A stretch of 64,000 bases of DNA from positions 217,817,022-217,881,021 of the forward strand of contig NC_133333.1 of NCBI RefSeq assembly GCF_042186555.1, read 5' to 3'. The notes under the pieces are model-generated. The model made no database searches and was not told the DNA's origin. It was given only the letters and a program-made list of their open reading frames with translations. The position numbers were made by a program, and so were the translations under genes. Positions 33,869 to 45,283 of this stretch are shown in pieces (position 1 is the stretch's first letter; each line of letters opens with the position of its first letter). The stretch comes from Aquarana catesbeiana. Taxonomy: Eukaryota > Chordata > Amphibia > Anura > Ranidae.

Positions 33869-36741
33869 AAGGCTCAGATGATGGTACTCAGCTAGAGGAA
33901 GGCAGTAACGTGAGCCCAGACAGGGGGTGCCCAAGAAGGACCACAATTCTGGCAGTCATGTTCCCCCAGCTGCAGCATACTGCCAGCTTTGCTCCACTGA
34001 TGAGAAGGGAGGGGATGATGAGGTCACTGACTCCACGTGGATGCCTGATAGGAGGAGGCACTTCACCAACGAGGCAGGATGCCCTCCAGGGGCCAGCTTA
34101 AGGGCAGCACACCGACTGCATCACACCGCAGAGCTCCGCATGTGCAGGGCGCTGCTGTCTCTGTGCGTTATTCCAAAAGTTCTTCGGTGTGGGCCTTTTT
34201 TGAGACGAGTGCACCAGATCCCACCGCTGCTATTTGCAACATATGTCTCAAGCATATCTCGCGTGGCCAAAATATCACCCGCTTGGGCACCACATGCTTG
34301 ACCAGACATATGTTGACCTGCCATGCAGTTCATTGGCAAGCATACCTAAAAGACCCACACCAAAGAACAAAGCGGACCTCTCCTTGCTCCTCATCAGCTG
34401 GGATCTCCAACCCCACTATACCTTCAGTCCTGTCTGAGACCTGCACTGAGAGGAATGAAGGTGTAGAATTACAAGTACTTGCGGGCAATCTGCTATGGGT
34501 ACACCGACGTCAGATTGTACCAGGTAATTTTCCCTGCCCCAGCTGCTGCACCGCCGAAAGAAGTTCGCTCTCAGCCATCCACATGCCCAGCGGTTGAATG
34601 CTAGCTTGGCTAAATTGCTAGCACTTCAACTGCTGCCTTTTCAGTTAGTAGACTCTGCCCCCTTCCGTGAGTTTGTAGAATGTGCAGTTCCTCAGTGGCA
34701 GGTTCCCAAATGCCACTTTATCTCACAGAAGGCGATTCCGGCTCTCTACCAGCATGTGGAAGGCAATGTCTTGGCCTCGCTGGACAGGCCGGTCAGCGGT
34801 AAGGTGCATATTACCGCTGACTCATGGTCCAGCAGGCATGGACAGGGACGTTACCTATCTTTCACGGCGCATTGGGTGACTCTTTTGGCAGCTGGGAAGG
34901 ATGCATGACATAGTGCAGTAGTGTTGGAGGTTGTTCCGCCACCACGCCTCCAAAATGCCACTACTGGTGATTCTGACACATCTCTCTCCTCCACCCCCTC
35001 TTCTTTTTCCTCCATGGCCTCTTCATGTGCTTTGTCCTCGGAACCAGCGGTGCTCTGTAGGTGTTCAAGGGGCTAAGCAAGTACGCAGGCCAAAAGATGG
35101 CATGCGGTGCTTGAGCTGGTGTGCTTGGGGGACAGGAGCCACACTGGGGCAGAGGTTCTGTCAGCTCTGCAGGGGCAGGTTCAGAGGTGGTTGACGCCGT
35201 GCCAGCTTCAGCCAGGAATGGAAGTTTGCGACAATGGCACCAACATCCTCTCCGACAGGGACAACTGACCCATGTGCCCTGTTTGGCTCCGTCCTTAACG
35301 TGGTGGTGCAGCGGTTCTTGGGCAGTTACCTGGGCTTACAGGATGTCCTGAGGCAGGCCAGGAAAGTCTGTGTGCATTTCCGCCGGTCACTTAATGCCAG
35401 TGCTCGGCTGGCTGACCTCCAAAAGGAATTTAACTTGCCCAAGAACCTCCTAATCTGTGACAATGCACCAGGTGGAACTCAACGTTGGCCATGCTGCAGC
35501 GGCTGCACACGCAGCAAGAGAACCATCCATCAATGAGTACCTGTGTGACTATGGCACAAGGACAGGGTCGGGGAAGCTTGTTTTTTTTTTTTTCCCCCAC
35601 GCCAGTTGGCCATGATCAGGGATGCATGCACTGTCCTGTCACCATTTGAGGAGGCCACGAGGATGGTGAGCAGTGACAGTGCATGCATCAGTGACACTGT
35701 CCACCTGTTGGAGCACGCTGCGTGGAATAATGGACAGGGCACTTGAGGCAGGAAGAGGAGGACTTTCCTTACCTCTCAAGGCCCCCTTTATCCAGACAGT
35801 GTTCCTGCGTGCCCGCCGATCACACAGGAAGAGGATTGTGTCAGCATTAAGGTGGAGCCTGGCACTCAGCAGCAGTCTTCAAGGGATCATTTACAGTCCC
35901 TAAAAACCCATGGACTTGTACGTGGCTGGGAGGAGGTGGCTGCACATCATGTTGTTCTTAGTGACCCAGAGGACTCCAGACCGAATGCCTCAGCAAACCG
36001 ACGCTGCATGGCCTCCCTGATCCTGCAAAGCCTGCGGAAGGATCCTCGTATTCGTGGTATCAAGGAGAGGGATTGTTACTGGCTGGCAACCCTCCTTGAT
36101 CCACGTTACAAGGGTAAAGCTGCGGACCTTATCTTGCCATCGCAGAGGGAGCAGAGGATGAAACATCTTCGGGAGGCCTTGCAGAAAGGTCTGTGCAACG
36201 CGTTCCCAGAGACTGGGAGGTTACAAACTGTTCCTGGACAACGTGTTGCTGGGGCTTCGGTCAGTCAAAGAAGGAGTGGTGGAAAAGGTGGCCATCTGAC
36301 CGATGCGTTCAGACAATTTTTTTAGTCCACAGCCCCAAGGTATGATCGGTTCCAGCAACCATCGCCAGCGTCTGTTTTACATGGTGCAGGAATACCTAGG
36401 GGCAAGATCTGACTTGGACACCTTTCCCACCAAAAATCCTCTGGGTTACTGGGTCTTGAGGATGGATCACTGGCCAGAGCTTGCACAGTATGCAATTGAG
36501 CTACTGGCCTGTCCTGTCTGCATCCAGCGTTCTTTCGGAACGCACATTCAGTGTTGCTGGAGGCTTTGTAACCGATCACAGGGTGCGCCTGTCCACCAAC
36601 TCGGTCGATCGACTGACCTTCATAAAAATGAAACGGTCTTGGATCACCACCAGCTACCAAGCACCTGATGCTGATATAACCGAATATTTTTTTTTTGAAA
36701 TGTCAGATCCCTTCAAGACTGCCTATGCTGATGTTGAGTGA
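33868..36741 (+). pseudogene. hAT transposase with BED zinc finger, decayed
   Basis: The coding region is spread over all three frames with many stops. In order: an acidic leader with EGSDDGTQLEEGSN; a BED finger (about 34180-34350) with WAFFET, CNICLKHISRG, LGTTCLTRHM and a histidine pair; FREFVECAVPQW and VHITADSWSSRHG (34660-34840), the region of the first catalytic aspartate; LFGSVLNVVVQRFL; LLICDNAP; a helical part with YWLATLLDPRYKGKAA; and the C-terminal dimerisation domain with NPLGYWVLR, LSASSVLSERTFSVAGG and TDHRVRLSTNSVDRL. A TGA closes the last frame at 36739-36741. The order and motifs match ZBED-like hAT transposases that cut at 8-bp targets. At least five frame changes make it inactive. 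The start is not determinable because a microsatellite precedes it. Confidence 0.85.
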
Positions 36742-36784
36742 CTATCCTGTTATTCTGAGTGACTATCCTCTTCCTCCTCAATGA

Positions 36785-37145
36785 ATACTTTGCAGCAGGG
36801 CTCGTTCCTGTGCTCAACTAGAGTATCTGTGAGGGGTTGCAGTGTTGTGGCACCAGTGCCTAAGACCCAATTATTCAGCCCCTGTTTAACAGGGGCATGT
36901 AATTACAATTTTTGATGCAATATTTTGCAGGAGGGCTCGTTCTGCGCTCCAACTAGAGTATCTGTGAGGGCATGCATTGTTATGGCACCAGTGCCTAAGG
37001 CCCAATTTTTCTGACCCTGTTCAACAAGGGCATGTAATTACAATTCTTGATCTAATATTTCACAGCAGGGCCCGTTCCTGCGCCCAGCAAGAGTAACTGT
37101 GAGGGCTTACTGTGTTGTGGCAACACCAACACCTAAGGCCCCAAT
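36785..37145 (+). repeat. 136-bp tandem repeats in the hAT 3' region
   Basis: Three units carry cagcagggctcgttcctg or variants at about 36793, 36929 and 37065, each followed by agagtatctgtgaggg and, further on, gcatgtaattacaatt. They mirror the 5' array in position but differ in sequence. Confidence 0.8.
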
Positions 37146-37789
37146 TTCTGCAGAGTATATAGGGCAGGTCCCTACTTTCAAACATCCAACTTACAAACGA
37201 CTCCTACTTGCAAATGGAAGGAGACAGCATTAAGTGAGATGAAATCTACCCCTAGGAAGGGAAATTCTCTCCTGTAAGAGTTAATATGGGAAAAACGTGT
37301 CTCTTCTCCACTGATGCTTTATCAACATTCCTCGTTTCACTAAAAACCCCAAATTGTCAAAAAAAACATTTGTCATTGGGACAGAAAGTGAGGTGCAATC
37401 TTCTGAAGAGGCACACAGACAGCAAAAAAAACGTCACAACCCTTCCCTATGTTTTCCAATAAGCTTAAAAATAGATTTTTTGGCTGGATCTACACTTGTA
37501 CCAGTTCAAAATTACAAGCAGATTCTACTTAACAACAAACCTACAGTCCCTGTCTTGTTTGCACCGCCTGTATACTGCTGTTCAGAGTATATAGGGCTTG
37601 GGGGCCCCACGCCTTTCCTTTTTTTAATTTGGGTGCGGGGTTCCCCTTAATATCCATACAAGACCTAAAGGGCCTGGTAATGGTCTGAGGGGGGGTACCC
37701 ATGCCATTTGTCTCACTGATTTTCATCCATATTGCCGGGACCCGACATTACATTAAAGCCGCAAGCAGTTTTAAATGACTTTTGTTCCT
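37146..37789. other. hAT 3' non-coding region
   Basis: No gene. Sequence between the tandem array and the nested TTAA element. It includes atatagggcaggtcccta and a ggggggtaccca block, and belongs to the hAT by position. Confidence 0.5.
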
Positions 37790-38713
37790 TTAACCACTTG
37801 CTTACTGGGCACTTAAACCCCCCTCCTGTCCAGACCAATTTTCAGCTTTTAGAGCTGTCGCACTTTGGATGACAGTTGCGCGGTCATACAACACTGTACC
37901 CAAATGAAATTTTTATCATTTTTTTCCTACAAATAGAGCTTTCTTTTGATGGTATTTGATCACCTCTGCGGTTTTTAGTTTTTGTTAAAAAAAAATGAAA
38001 AAGACAGAATTTAAAAAAAAATAAATACATTTTTTTTTTTTATATTTTGTTATAAAATTTTGCAAACGGGTAATTTTTCTCCTTCGTTGATGTACGCTGA
38101 TGAGGCGGCACTAATGGGCACCGATAGGTGGCAGTGATGGGCACTGATGTGTGGCGGTGATGGGCACTGATGGGTGGCGATATTGGGCACTGATTGATGG
38201 CAGCACTACTAGGTGGCACTGATTGGCACCACTGGAGGGCATTGATAGGTGGCACTTGTGGGCATTGATAGGTGGCACTTGTGGGCATTGATAGGTGGCA
38301 CTTGTGGGCATTGACAGGTGGCACTTGTGGGCACTGGCAGGTGGCAATAACAGATGGCACCTGTTGGCACAGATGAGGCATATGTGCCTCCTTCCTCTTC
38401 GGGACCGATGTCCCTTTGACATAAGCCGGTGATCGGCTTGTTTGAGAAAACGAAACCGATCACCGAGGTTTTGTTTATATCATGTGATCAGCTGTCATTG
38501 GCTGACAGCTGATCACATGGTAAGGGGCCAGGACCGGCCCCTTACTCGGATCTGTGATCATCCGAGTCTCCGTGACTTGGTGATCACACCGCGTGCCCTG
38601 CAGGGTGCGCGCGGTGCGTGTGCACAGGGGAGGACGTCCCATGACAGCCTCCCGGAAATTGAGGTCCGCGCTGTAGCCGTCATTCGGCTATGGCCTGGAC
38701 CTCAAGTGGTTAA
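37790..38713 (-). mobile_element. TTAA-bounded element copy D, nested in the hAT
   Basis: It is bounded by TTAA at 37790-37793 and 38710-38713, with inverted ends taaccacttgcttactggg and ctcaagtggttaa. It shares its head and its minisatellite with copy C at 8095-8959, and its left 200 bp with copies A and B. It entered after the hAT was in place. Strand here is arbitrary, as no gene is present. Confidence 0.85.
38085..38375. repeat. Minisatellite in copy D
   Basis: Units like gggcattgataggtggcact repeat with ~24-27 bp spacing. At least four (38228-38320) are nearly identical, showing recent local expansion compared with copy C. Confidence 0.8.
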
Positions 38714-39220
38714 AAATGTCATTTTGTGCAGGGACGATATTTAAAGGAATATTTAACTTTTTTTTTTTCACTTTAAGCATCATTAAAATCACTGCTCCCG
38801 AAAAAACGGCCATTTTTAAAACTTTTTTTTGCATTGATACATGTCCCCTGGGGCAGGACCCGGGTCCCCAAACCCTTTTTAGGACAATACCATGCAAATT
38901 AACCTTTAAAATTAGTACTTTTGATTTCAAACGTTCGAGTCCCATAGACTTCAATGGGGTTCTAAAGTTCGCTCAAATTTTCGGTCCGTTCGCACGTTCT
39001 GGTGCAAACCAAACTGGGGGGTGTTCGGCTCATCCCTACTGGGGAGCATTCTAATGCCTCAAATATAGCCCTGGTGGGCAGTAAGTCCTGGGGGTATTTA
39101 TATACTGGTAGGCATACCTAAGGGAAAGGCAGCTGCTGCAGGTGAGACTGCTGACATCTTGCTATTTCACAGAACATGACATGCACCAGTAAAACCTTAC
39201 AGTTTGACTATAGATTGACT

Positions 39221-39669
39221 TTAAATGAAAAGTACAGCCAAAGCTCGTTTGGATGTACTTCCCCTGTGGGTCACAGGAGTGCAGAACAATGTTTCAGCAG
39301 ACAGTGGGCTGACGTCACAGAGCCGGTCCAGGCTCGGGAAAGATCGAGACCATATGGTCGGGATCCACCCACATGCCTGGACTGGCACCTGGCTTAGCCT
39401 CTCAGTGAGCCGCTGAGAGCCTGAGCCAGCTGCTCCCGCCCCCTCCACAGCCCATCGCTCTAGTGAGCGCGGGAGGGGCAGAGCCGACAGTGGTGACTGA
39501 CTGTCACCAACTCTCTGCTCACAAATTGAGAACCGAACAATCAGCATTGTTTGATCGCTCGGTTCTCAACCTTGGAGCCAGCGGGGGACAGATGCAGCCT
39601 CGGACTGATGCTACATCCACCTAGGTAAGTATGAATAAGAAAAAAAAAATTCCCAGACTTTTCTTTTAA
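39221..39669. mobile_element. TTAA-bounded MITE, 449 bp
   Basis: Ends ttaaatgaaaagtacagcc and ccagacttttcttttaa are inverted, with TTAA at 39221-39224 and 39666-39669. Inside, ctctcagtgagccgctgagag and gagaaccgaacaatc with gatcgctcggttctc are self-complementary. The right part recurs at 8985-9159. Confidence 0.7.
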
Positions 39670-39974
39670 GATGAAACTTTAAAACAAAAAGAAAGCAAAC
39701 CGGCCTCATGCAAAATCTTTAGTAACACTTGATCAGGAATTGTCTCCTATACTCAAGTTAAAAAAAATTAAAACATCACATTTATCCAAGATGAAACGTG
39801 CTCAATATGTGCTCAGTACCCCAAATACAGATGACCAACTAACCCATCTAACATAATAAAGTCACTACCATAGAAGTACATTGGTACTGATATGTTTTGA
39901 GGATGACCTCGCTTCCTCAGAGCTACCTTTTCACAAATAAACCAATTGCCACCCATCGATATACAGTATGCACT
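39670..39974. repeat. Retroposon-like remnant
   Basis: On the minus strand gctctgaggaagcgagg is followed by cctcaaaacatatcagtacc, a variant of the recurring frog motif also seen near 52008 (tgatgaagcag, gaaacgtg). The family was not identified. Confidence 0.4.
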
Positions 39975-40440
39975 GTGTCAATGTAAACGTGACATATACT
40001 GTATTTACGTTAGAAAACACTGAACTGCCTCTCCGCCAATCAGGTATGCAGGTCTGTTACCTGTCACCTGATTGGCTGAAAGGACAGGCGCTGTGATTGG
40101 ACGCCTATCAGGAGGAGGGGAGGAGATGCACAAAAGCCTCTGTCTGACCCGCTGCAAGGTCTCGCCGCTGTCACCCGCAGCCTGACCCGCCACTGAGACT
40201 GGGTAAGGGCTGGGCAGACAGCGGGCGGGTGGGGGGGGAATCACAGTAGCAACATTTAATGGGCACAGTGGCTGCGTTTGATGGGCACAGTGAGGCTGCA
40301 ATTGATGTATTTGTGTTTTTTTTTTTCAGTTTGCTTGCGTCCACCACCAAAAAAAAAATTTGAACACCAGACGCCACTGCCTTATAACTTCTGATCCCGA
40401 GATCACAGGTTGTGATGGTAAGTATTGGAAGCACTGATCA
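39975..40440. repeat. Possible DNA-element remnant with short tandem units
   Basis: The block gatgggcacagtggctgc recurs about three times (40238-40300), and caggtgacaggtaacagac type inverted words occur near 40045-40070. No ends could be fixed. Confidence 0.35.
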
Positions 40441-41186
40441 CTCCACTGCTGGAAGATTTGTTTTCATGTATTTCGAGCAGACCGCAAAAGAAAACTCTCT
40501 AAATAAGATGATGTTCAAAAATCCCCTTGTTCCTTGATAATTTTAATAACCTTGAGGTTTATTTCCACTTGCGTTGAACATGAACTCTGAGTACCAGCAT
40601 GCCCCCCACCTGGTCTTTGTAACATGTGTAAACTGGCATCGCTACCAGCTTTTGGCTTGAAGTGCTTTGTGCTCGTTACACTTGTACATGTATGTTTTGT
40701 TGCTGTACTTCCGAGAATAAACCACACGTAAAACTTGGCAGGTGTGAGGAATATGCATACCTCCCCTGTGTTGTGGCCTGAGGACACACGTTTCAGATAC
40801 ACCCTCCATAGAGATGTAGACATTGTGCCAGTTCCTTCAGTTGGAAGAGCTGCAATGGATATCTGCTGCACATTGATGTTCCTACCTGAGTGTTATTGAC
40901 ATTCCTGAAAGTGCTGGATAATGTGTTCTGTTCATTGTTATGTATAGGCCACAAGAATCTATTAATGCCATTTTGTATCCACATGGCCCCCCTACTTTCT
41001 GCTTGTGACCCTATTTAAATTATTAATTATGCTGATTTATAATTACAAATTTTGAAACAGTTACTGTATGCCTTTTAGAGACAGAATGTGATCTGTGTTA
41101 TAGGCAGAACTTACACCAGTCTATAGTCCAGCAGTCAAGCCTGCAGGGAATGTTTTTCCTTCCAGCTATACCAAATATCTAGTTAT
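40441..41186. other. No gene recognised
   Basis: Minus-strand frames at 40515-40871 and 40793-40984 have no motif. The sequence looks unique. Confidence 0.3.
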
Positions 41187-41318
41187 ATTTTAGATTGTAA
41201 GCTCTATTGAGCAGGGTCTTCTGTTTCCTCTTGTATTGTAACTGTACTGTCTGCCCTCATGCTGTAAAGCGTTGTGCAAACTGTTGGTGCTATATAAATC
41301 CCATACAATAATATTTTA
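41187..41318 (+). mobile_element. SINE/LINE 3' tail fragment
   Basis: ttagattgtaagctctattg, then tgtaaagcgttgtgcaaac and ggtgctatataaatcc match in order the last ~120 bp of the V-SINE at 28445-28758 (tagattgtaagctc, gtaaagcgctgcgtaaa, ggcgctata). The tRNA-like head is missing, so this is a truncated copy or a different retroposon sharing the tail. Confidence 0.7.
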
Positions 41319-42897
41319 ATGGTATGGCTTAACGAGCCTATTTAAAAAGAGTCCTAGTTACTATTGTAAAAATCTTTACAGTAAGGGTAAATGCACACAG
41401 AAAGTGACCGCTTTACCTCTCCAGCAACTGTCCATTTGCGACTGCAGTAGGGGGGCAGTGTGGTGCGCGATTCAGCTCTTCTTTTTTTTTTTTTCTTTGT
41501 ACCAACTTTATTTAAACTGTACAAAAGTACACTCCGCTGTGGTACAGTGCCATGCCAGCATGTCTGCACAGCTCTGTATTGCATTACAGTGTAAATGGGA
41601 CACACTGTCAATTTCCTGTGTGTTCTTGCGGTAAAGCAATGCAGTAAAATGCCTGCCAAGGCACTATGTGTGAATTCACCCTAACAGTTTACCTCATTTC
41701 AGAGGGCTCTGGTTACCCTGAGCGACTTTAGACCCCTTATGATTTACCTCACTTTTTCATCCCAAATCCAATTTTTGATAGAATGGGTAATAGTCACCAG
41801 ATTGAGGAGACACAGATATTACTAAAATCTTTGTGCTGTTCTAACTCTTCTACACTCTGCTAAATTTGCTATCGTTTTCTGTCCACATCACAGTAATCCC
41901 TTCGTTTTCTGTCCTGGTAACTCCCAGCAGGGACACAGAATGGCATCCTGGTATTCAGCTTTCACATTTTTGCAATACTAAATTTAGTAAGTATTTTTAA
42001 TTGATGCTTCTTTTTTGTTCACTCAGATAAGTACAGGAGAATGTGTTCTGTATGCTTGTGGAGAAGAGACCCCGAGTTAGTATTGCCTTCCAGGCTGGTG
42101 CACACACATCTCAGGATTCAGGTCTTGTAGTGTTACTGCTCAGGGCAATGGTAAAAAGCTGCTTGTCATTCACTGTAAATAGACAGAGGAATACAGTGAA
42201 CACAAAGAAGCCTTACAGTGCCCTCCAAGAAGCCTCTCCATGGAGACATGTTCCGTTGTACAGGTATTTTCTTTTTGCTATTCAAAGTAAAAAAGACCTG
42301 ACACCCCGAAGAAATGTCAAATTCCAGCATCGTTTATGTTCTGTATCCCTCATTCATTAGAAAGAATGGGGGTAATATACAATATTAGAAGGAACCTAGT
42401 CACTTCGTATTTGGGCCTTTATATCCACTGACATCAAGTCTGTCTGTATTTCCTATATGATTACAGAGCAGCAATCATTTGGTGACATTATAACTGTCAA
42501 ATTGATCACAATAAGTGTGAATAAGGCATGTCACTGACTGGGTAATTTAATATCCCAGAACTCCCAGCTCAGGATTGACCTCTTCTTCAACTTTAGTTTA
42601 GTTTACAGAAGATAGAATGTTCTTCATCCTTCTACTAACGATCTTCAGAAGAACTTTATTCACCCAGTCACCATTCAATGCTAAAGGACAGTGGGCCTTT
42701 CGTTTGCTAGAAAAATGACATTGGGAGCCTGTCTTGCTATTGTGGGCACAAGTAAACTTGAGACACACTATTTCACATGTGGTGCAATGTCTGTCCTCTT
42801 ACATGCATGTGGCTGCATGAGTTGCCTTTTTTGTAATTCCGTGAATTTGTGTATAAGGAGGTTACTCTGGCTGTGTTGTTGGCAGTGTAGAGAACTA
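41319..42897. other. No gene recognised
   Basis: A T run lies at 41482-41493. Around 41398 the phrase gtaaatgcacacagaaagtg and at 41665 tgtgtgaattcaccctaac look like inverted MITE ends (41388-41682), weakly supported. The rest shows nothing. Confidence 0.35.
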
Positions 42898-44056
42898 CAC
42901 TCACTGCCACTTTATTAGGTACCCCTTGCTAGTACCGGGTTGGGCCCCCTTTTGCCTTCAGAACTGTCCTAATTCTTTGTGGCATAGATTCAACAAGGTG
43001 TTGGAAACATTCCTCTGAGATTTTGGTCCATATTGACATGATAGAATCATGCAGTTGCTGCAGATTTGTCCACTGCACATTCATGATGCAAATCTTCTGC
43101 TCCACCGCATCCCAAAGGTGCTCTATTGGATAGAGATCTGGTGACTGTGGAGGCCATTGGAGTACAGTGACCTAATTGTCATGTTCAAGAAACCAGTGGT
43201 GAGTTGATTTGAGCTTTGTGACATGGTACATTATTCTACTGGAAGTAGCCATCAAAAGATGGGTACACTGTAATCAGAGAGTTTATAGACATGATCAGCA
43301 ACAATACGCAGGTAGGCCGTGGCATTGAAGCGATGCTCAATTGGTACTAAGGGGCCCAAAGTGTGCCAAGAAAATAATCCTCACACCATTACACCACCAG
43401 CCTGAACTGTTGATACAAGGCAGGATGGATCCATGCTTTCATGTTGTATATGCCAAATTCTGACCCTGTCATCTGAATGTTGCAGCCAAAATCTCAGACC
43501 AGGCAACGTTTTTCCAATCTTCAGTTTCATGTTAGCTGACAGAAGTGGCACCCGGTGTGGTCTTCTGCTGCTGTAGCTCACCTTCTTCAATGTTTGATGT
43601 GTTGTGCGTTCAGAGATAGTATTTTGCATACCTTGGTTGTAATGAGTGGCTATTTGAGTTACTGTTGTCTTTCTATCATCTCGAACCAGTCTGCCCATTC
43701 TCCTCTGACCTCTTTTTCATTTTCATCCACACAACTGCCACTCACTGGATATTTTCTCTTATTTGGACCATTCTCTGTGAACCCGAGAGATGGTTGTGTG
43801 TGTGAAAATCCCAGTAGATTAGCAGTTTTAAAAATACTCAGACCAGCCCATCTGGCACCAACAACCATGCCACGTTCAAAGTCACTTAAATCCCCTATTG
43901 TTCCCATTCTGCGGCTCGGTTTGAACTTCGGAAAGTTGTCTTCACCACGTCTAGATCCCTAAATGCATTGAGTTGATACCATGTGATTGGCTGATTAACA
44001 ATTTGTGTTACCAAGCAATTGAACAGATGTACCTTTTATAAAGTGGCCGGTGAGTG
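42898..44056 (-). mobile_element. Tc1-like transposon, inactive
   Basis: The ends cactcactgccactttatta and aaagtggccggtgagtg are inverted repeats, each next to a TA dinucleotide (42896-42897 and 44057-44058), the Tc1/mariner target. Length ~1.16 kb is short for the superfamily. The transposase lies on the minus strand in broken frames. Confidence 0.88.
43100..43907 (-). pseudogene. Tc1-like transposase, broken
   Basis: The N-terminal frame (43907 leftward) has MGTIGDLSDFERGMVVGAR, AGLSIFKTANLLGFS and the first helix-turn-helix of Tc1 transposases. A second frame (43698-43381) carries MGRLVRDDRKTTVTQIATHY, TISERTTHQTLKKV and SSRRPHRVPLL, the second DNA-binding half leading into the DDE region. 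A frame change and an insertion-like stretch lie between them, and the catalytic part below 43380 is in pieces (cattggagtacag, gaaaccagtgg as remnants). Full-length relatives have about 340 residues. No intact DDE enzyme can be read. Confidence 0.8.
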
Positions 44057-44354
44057 TATATTGTATAGTAGTAGACTAACCTGGATTCTGCAGTTGACCA
44101 ATTTCACAGATCAGCTGCAAGCTGATCGATTACCTGTGTTTCACAGACATGTAAGGCTGAATTGTTGTGGGTGATCTGTTACTTGTAGTCCCACTGACCA
44201 GCAGGCAAACTGTTACTTATACTGCCACAGCTCAAACATGCAAGGCTCATCTGTTGCATGGTAATAGATATCACATATAAAAAAGAGCAGGTGTTTAGTG
44301 TTAAACCATAAGGCACTGACACCCCAATTTAAGAGCTTTTAGAAATTAATCTAA

Positions 44355-44785
44355 TGCCGCGTACACAGGGTCGGACTTTTCGACCGGACTTCTCTGACGG
44401 ATGCCGATGGACCAAATCCGGCGAACCATCCGATCGCGTGTGGGCTTCACCGGACCTTCAGCGGACTTTTCCAGTTGCAAATCTGACAGACTTTAGATTT
44501 AGAACATGCTTCAAATCTTTACGTCCTAACTCAGCCGGACCCAGAAATCCGCTCGTCTGTATGCTAGTCCGATGGACAAAAACTGACGCTAAGGCAGCTA
44601 TTGGCTACTGGCTATCAACTTCCTTATTTTAGTCTGGTGTACGTCATCACGTACGAATCAGTCGGACTTTGGTGTGATCGTGTGTAGGCAAGTCCGGTCG
44701 TTAGAAAGTCTGTTGAAAGTCTGCCAAAAGTCCGGACGGGCTGTCGGACTTTGTAGCTGAAAAGTCCGACCATGTGTACGCGCCA
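44355..44785. mobile_element. Harbinger-like MITE with TAA duplication
   Basis: The left end tgccgcgtacacagggtcgg and right end ccatgtgtacgcgcca are inverted copies flanked by TAA at 44352-44354 and 44786-44788. The interior repeats gtccggac, tccgacggatg-like and aagtctg words. It is related to 6913-7336 by its ends. Confidence 0.72.
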
Positions 44786-44933
44786 TAATAGGACAAAACT
44801 ATAGGACTTAGGTACCATACATTTGAACTGGTTCACACCAAATATTTTTATTGTATAAAAAAAAGAGGTTATAAGCATACAAATACAAACAACATACAGT
44901 ATGACGCTCATCCTCTTTTGCTATCATACACTA

Positions 44934-45283
44934 TATTACCAAAAGTTTCAGGACGCCTGCCTTTACACGCACATGAACTTTAATGGCGTCTTAGTCCGTA
45001 GGGTTCAATGGTGAGTTGGCCCACCCTTTGCCGCTATAACAGCATCAAAACCTTCTAGGATGGCTGTCCACAAGGTTTAGGAGTGTGTCTATGGGAATGT
45101 TTGACCATACTTCCAAAAGCGCATTTGTGAGGTCAGGCACTGATGTGGACAAGAAGGCCTGGCTCAGTATCTAATCTCAGCTCTAATTCATCCCAAAGGT
45201 GTTCTATCGAGTGAGGTCAGGACTCTGTGCAGGCCAGTCAAGTTCCCCCATCCCAAACTCGCTCAGCCATGTCTTTATGGACC
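44934..45283 (-). mobile_element. Tc1-like element end, truncated
   Basis: Begins tatattaccaaaagtttcag and continues with acgcctgcctttacacgcac, tagggttcaatgg, gttggcccaccctttgc and aaaggtgttctatcg, in the order of the terminal part of a Tc1-like family common in vertebrates. It stops abruptly near 45283 where DIRS sequence starts. The rest of this element is not seen in the window. Confidence 0.7.

Larger units (their letters stand above)
32597..39038 (+). mobile_element. hAT DNA transposon, 6.4 kb, 8-bp duplication
   Basis: The left end tagggatgaacttcgag and right end ttcggctcatcccta are inverted repeats of the TAGGGATGA type. The 8-mer ctggggag flanks both ends exactly (32589-32596, 39039-39046). 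Inside are microsatellites, 113-bp tandem repeats, a decayed BED/hAT transposase on the plus strand, 136-bp tandem repeats and a nested TTAA element (37790-38713). The unit is a formerly autonomous hAT, now inactive. Confidence 0.9.
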
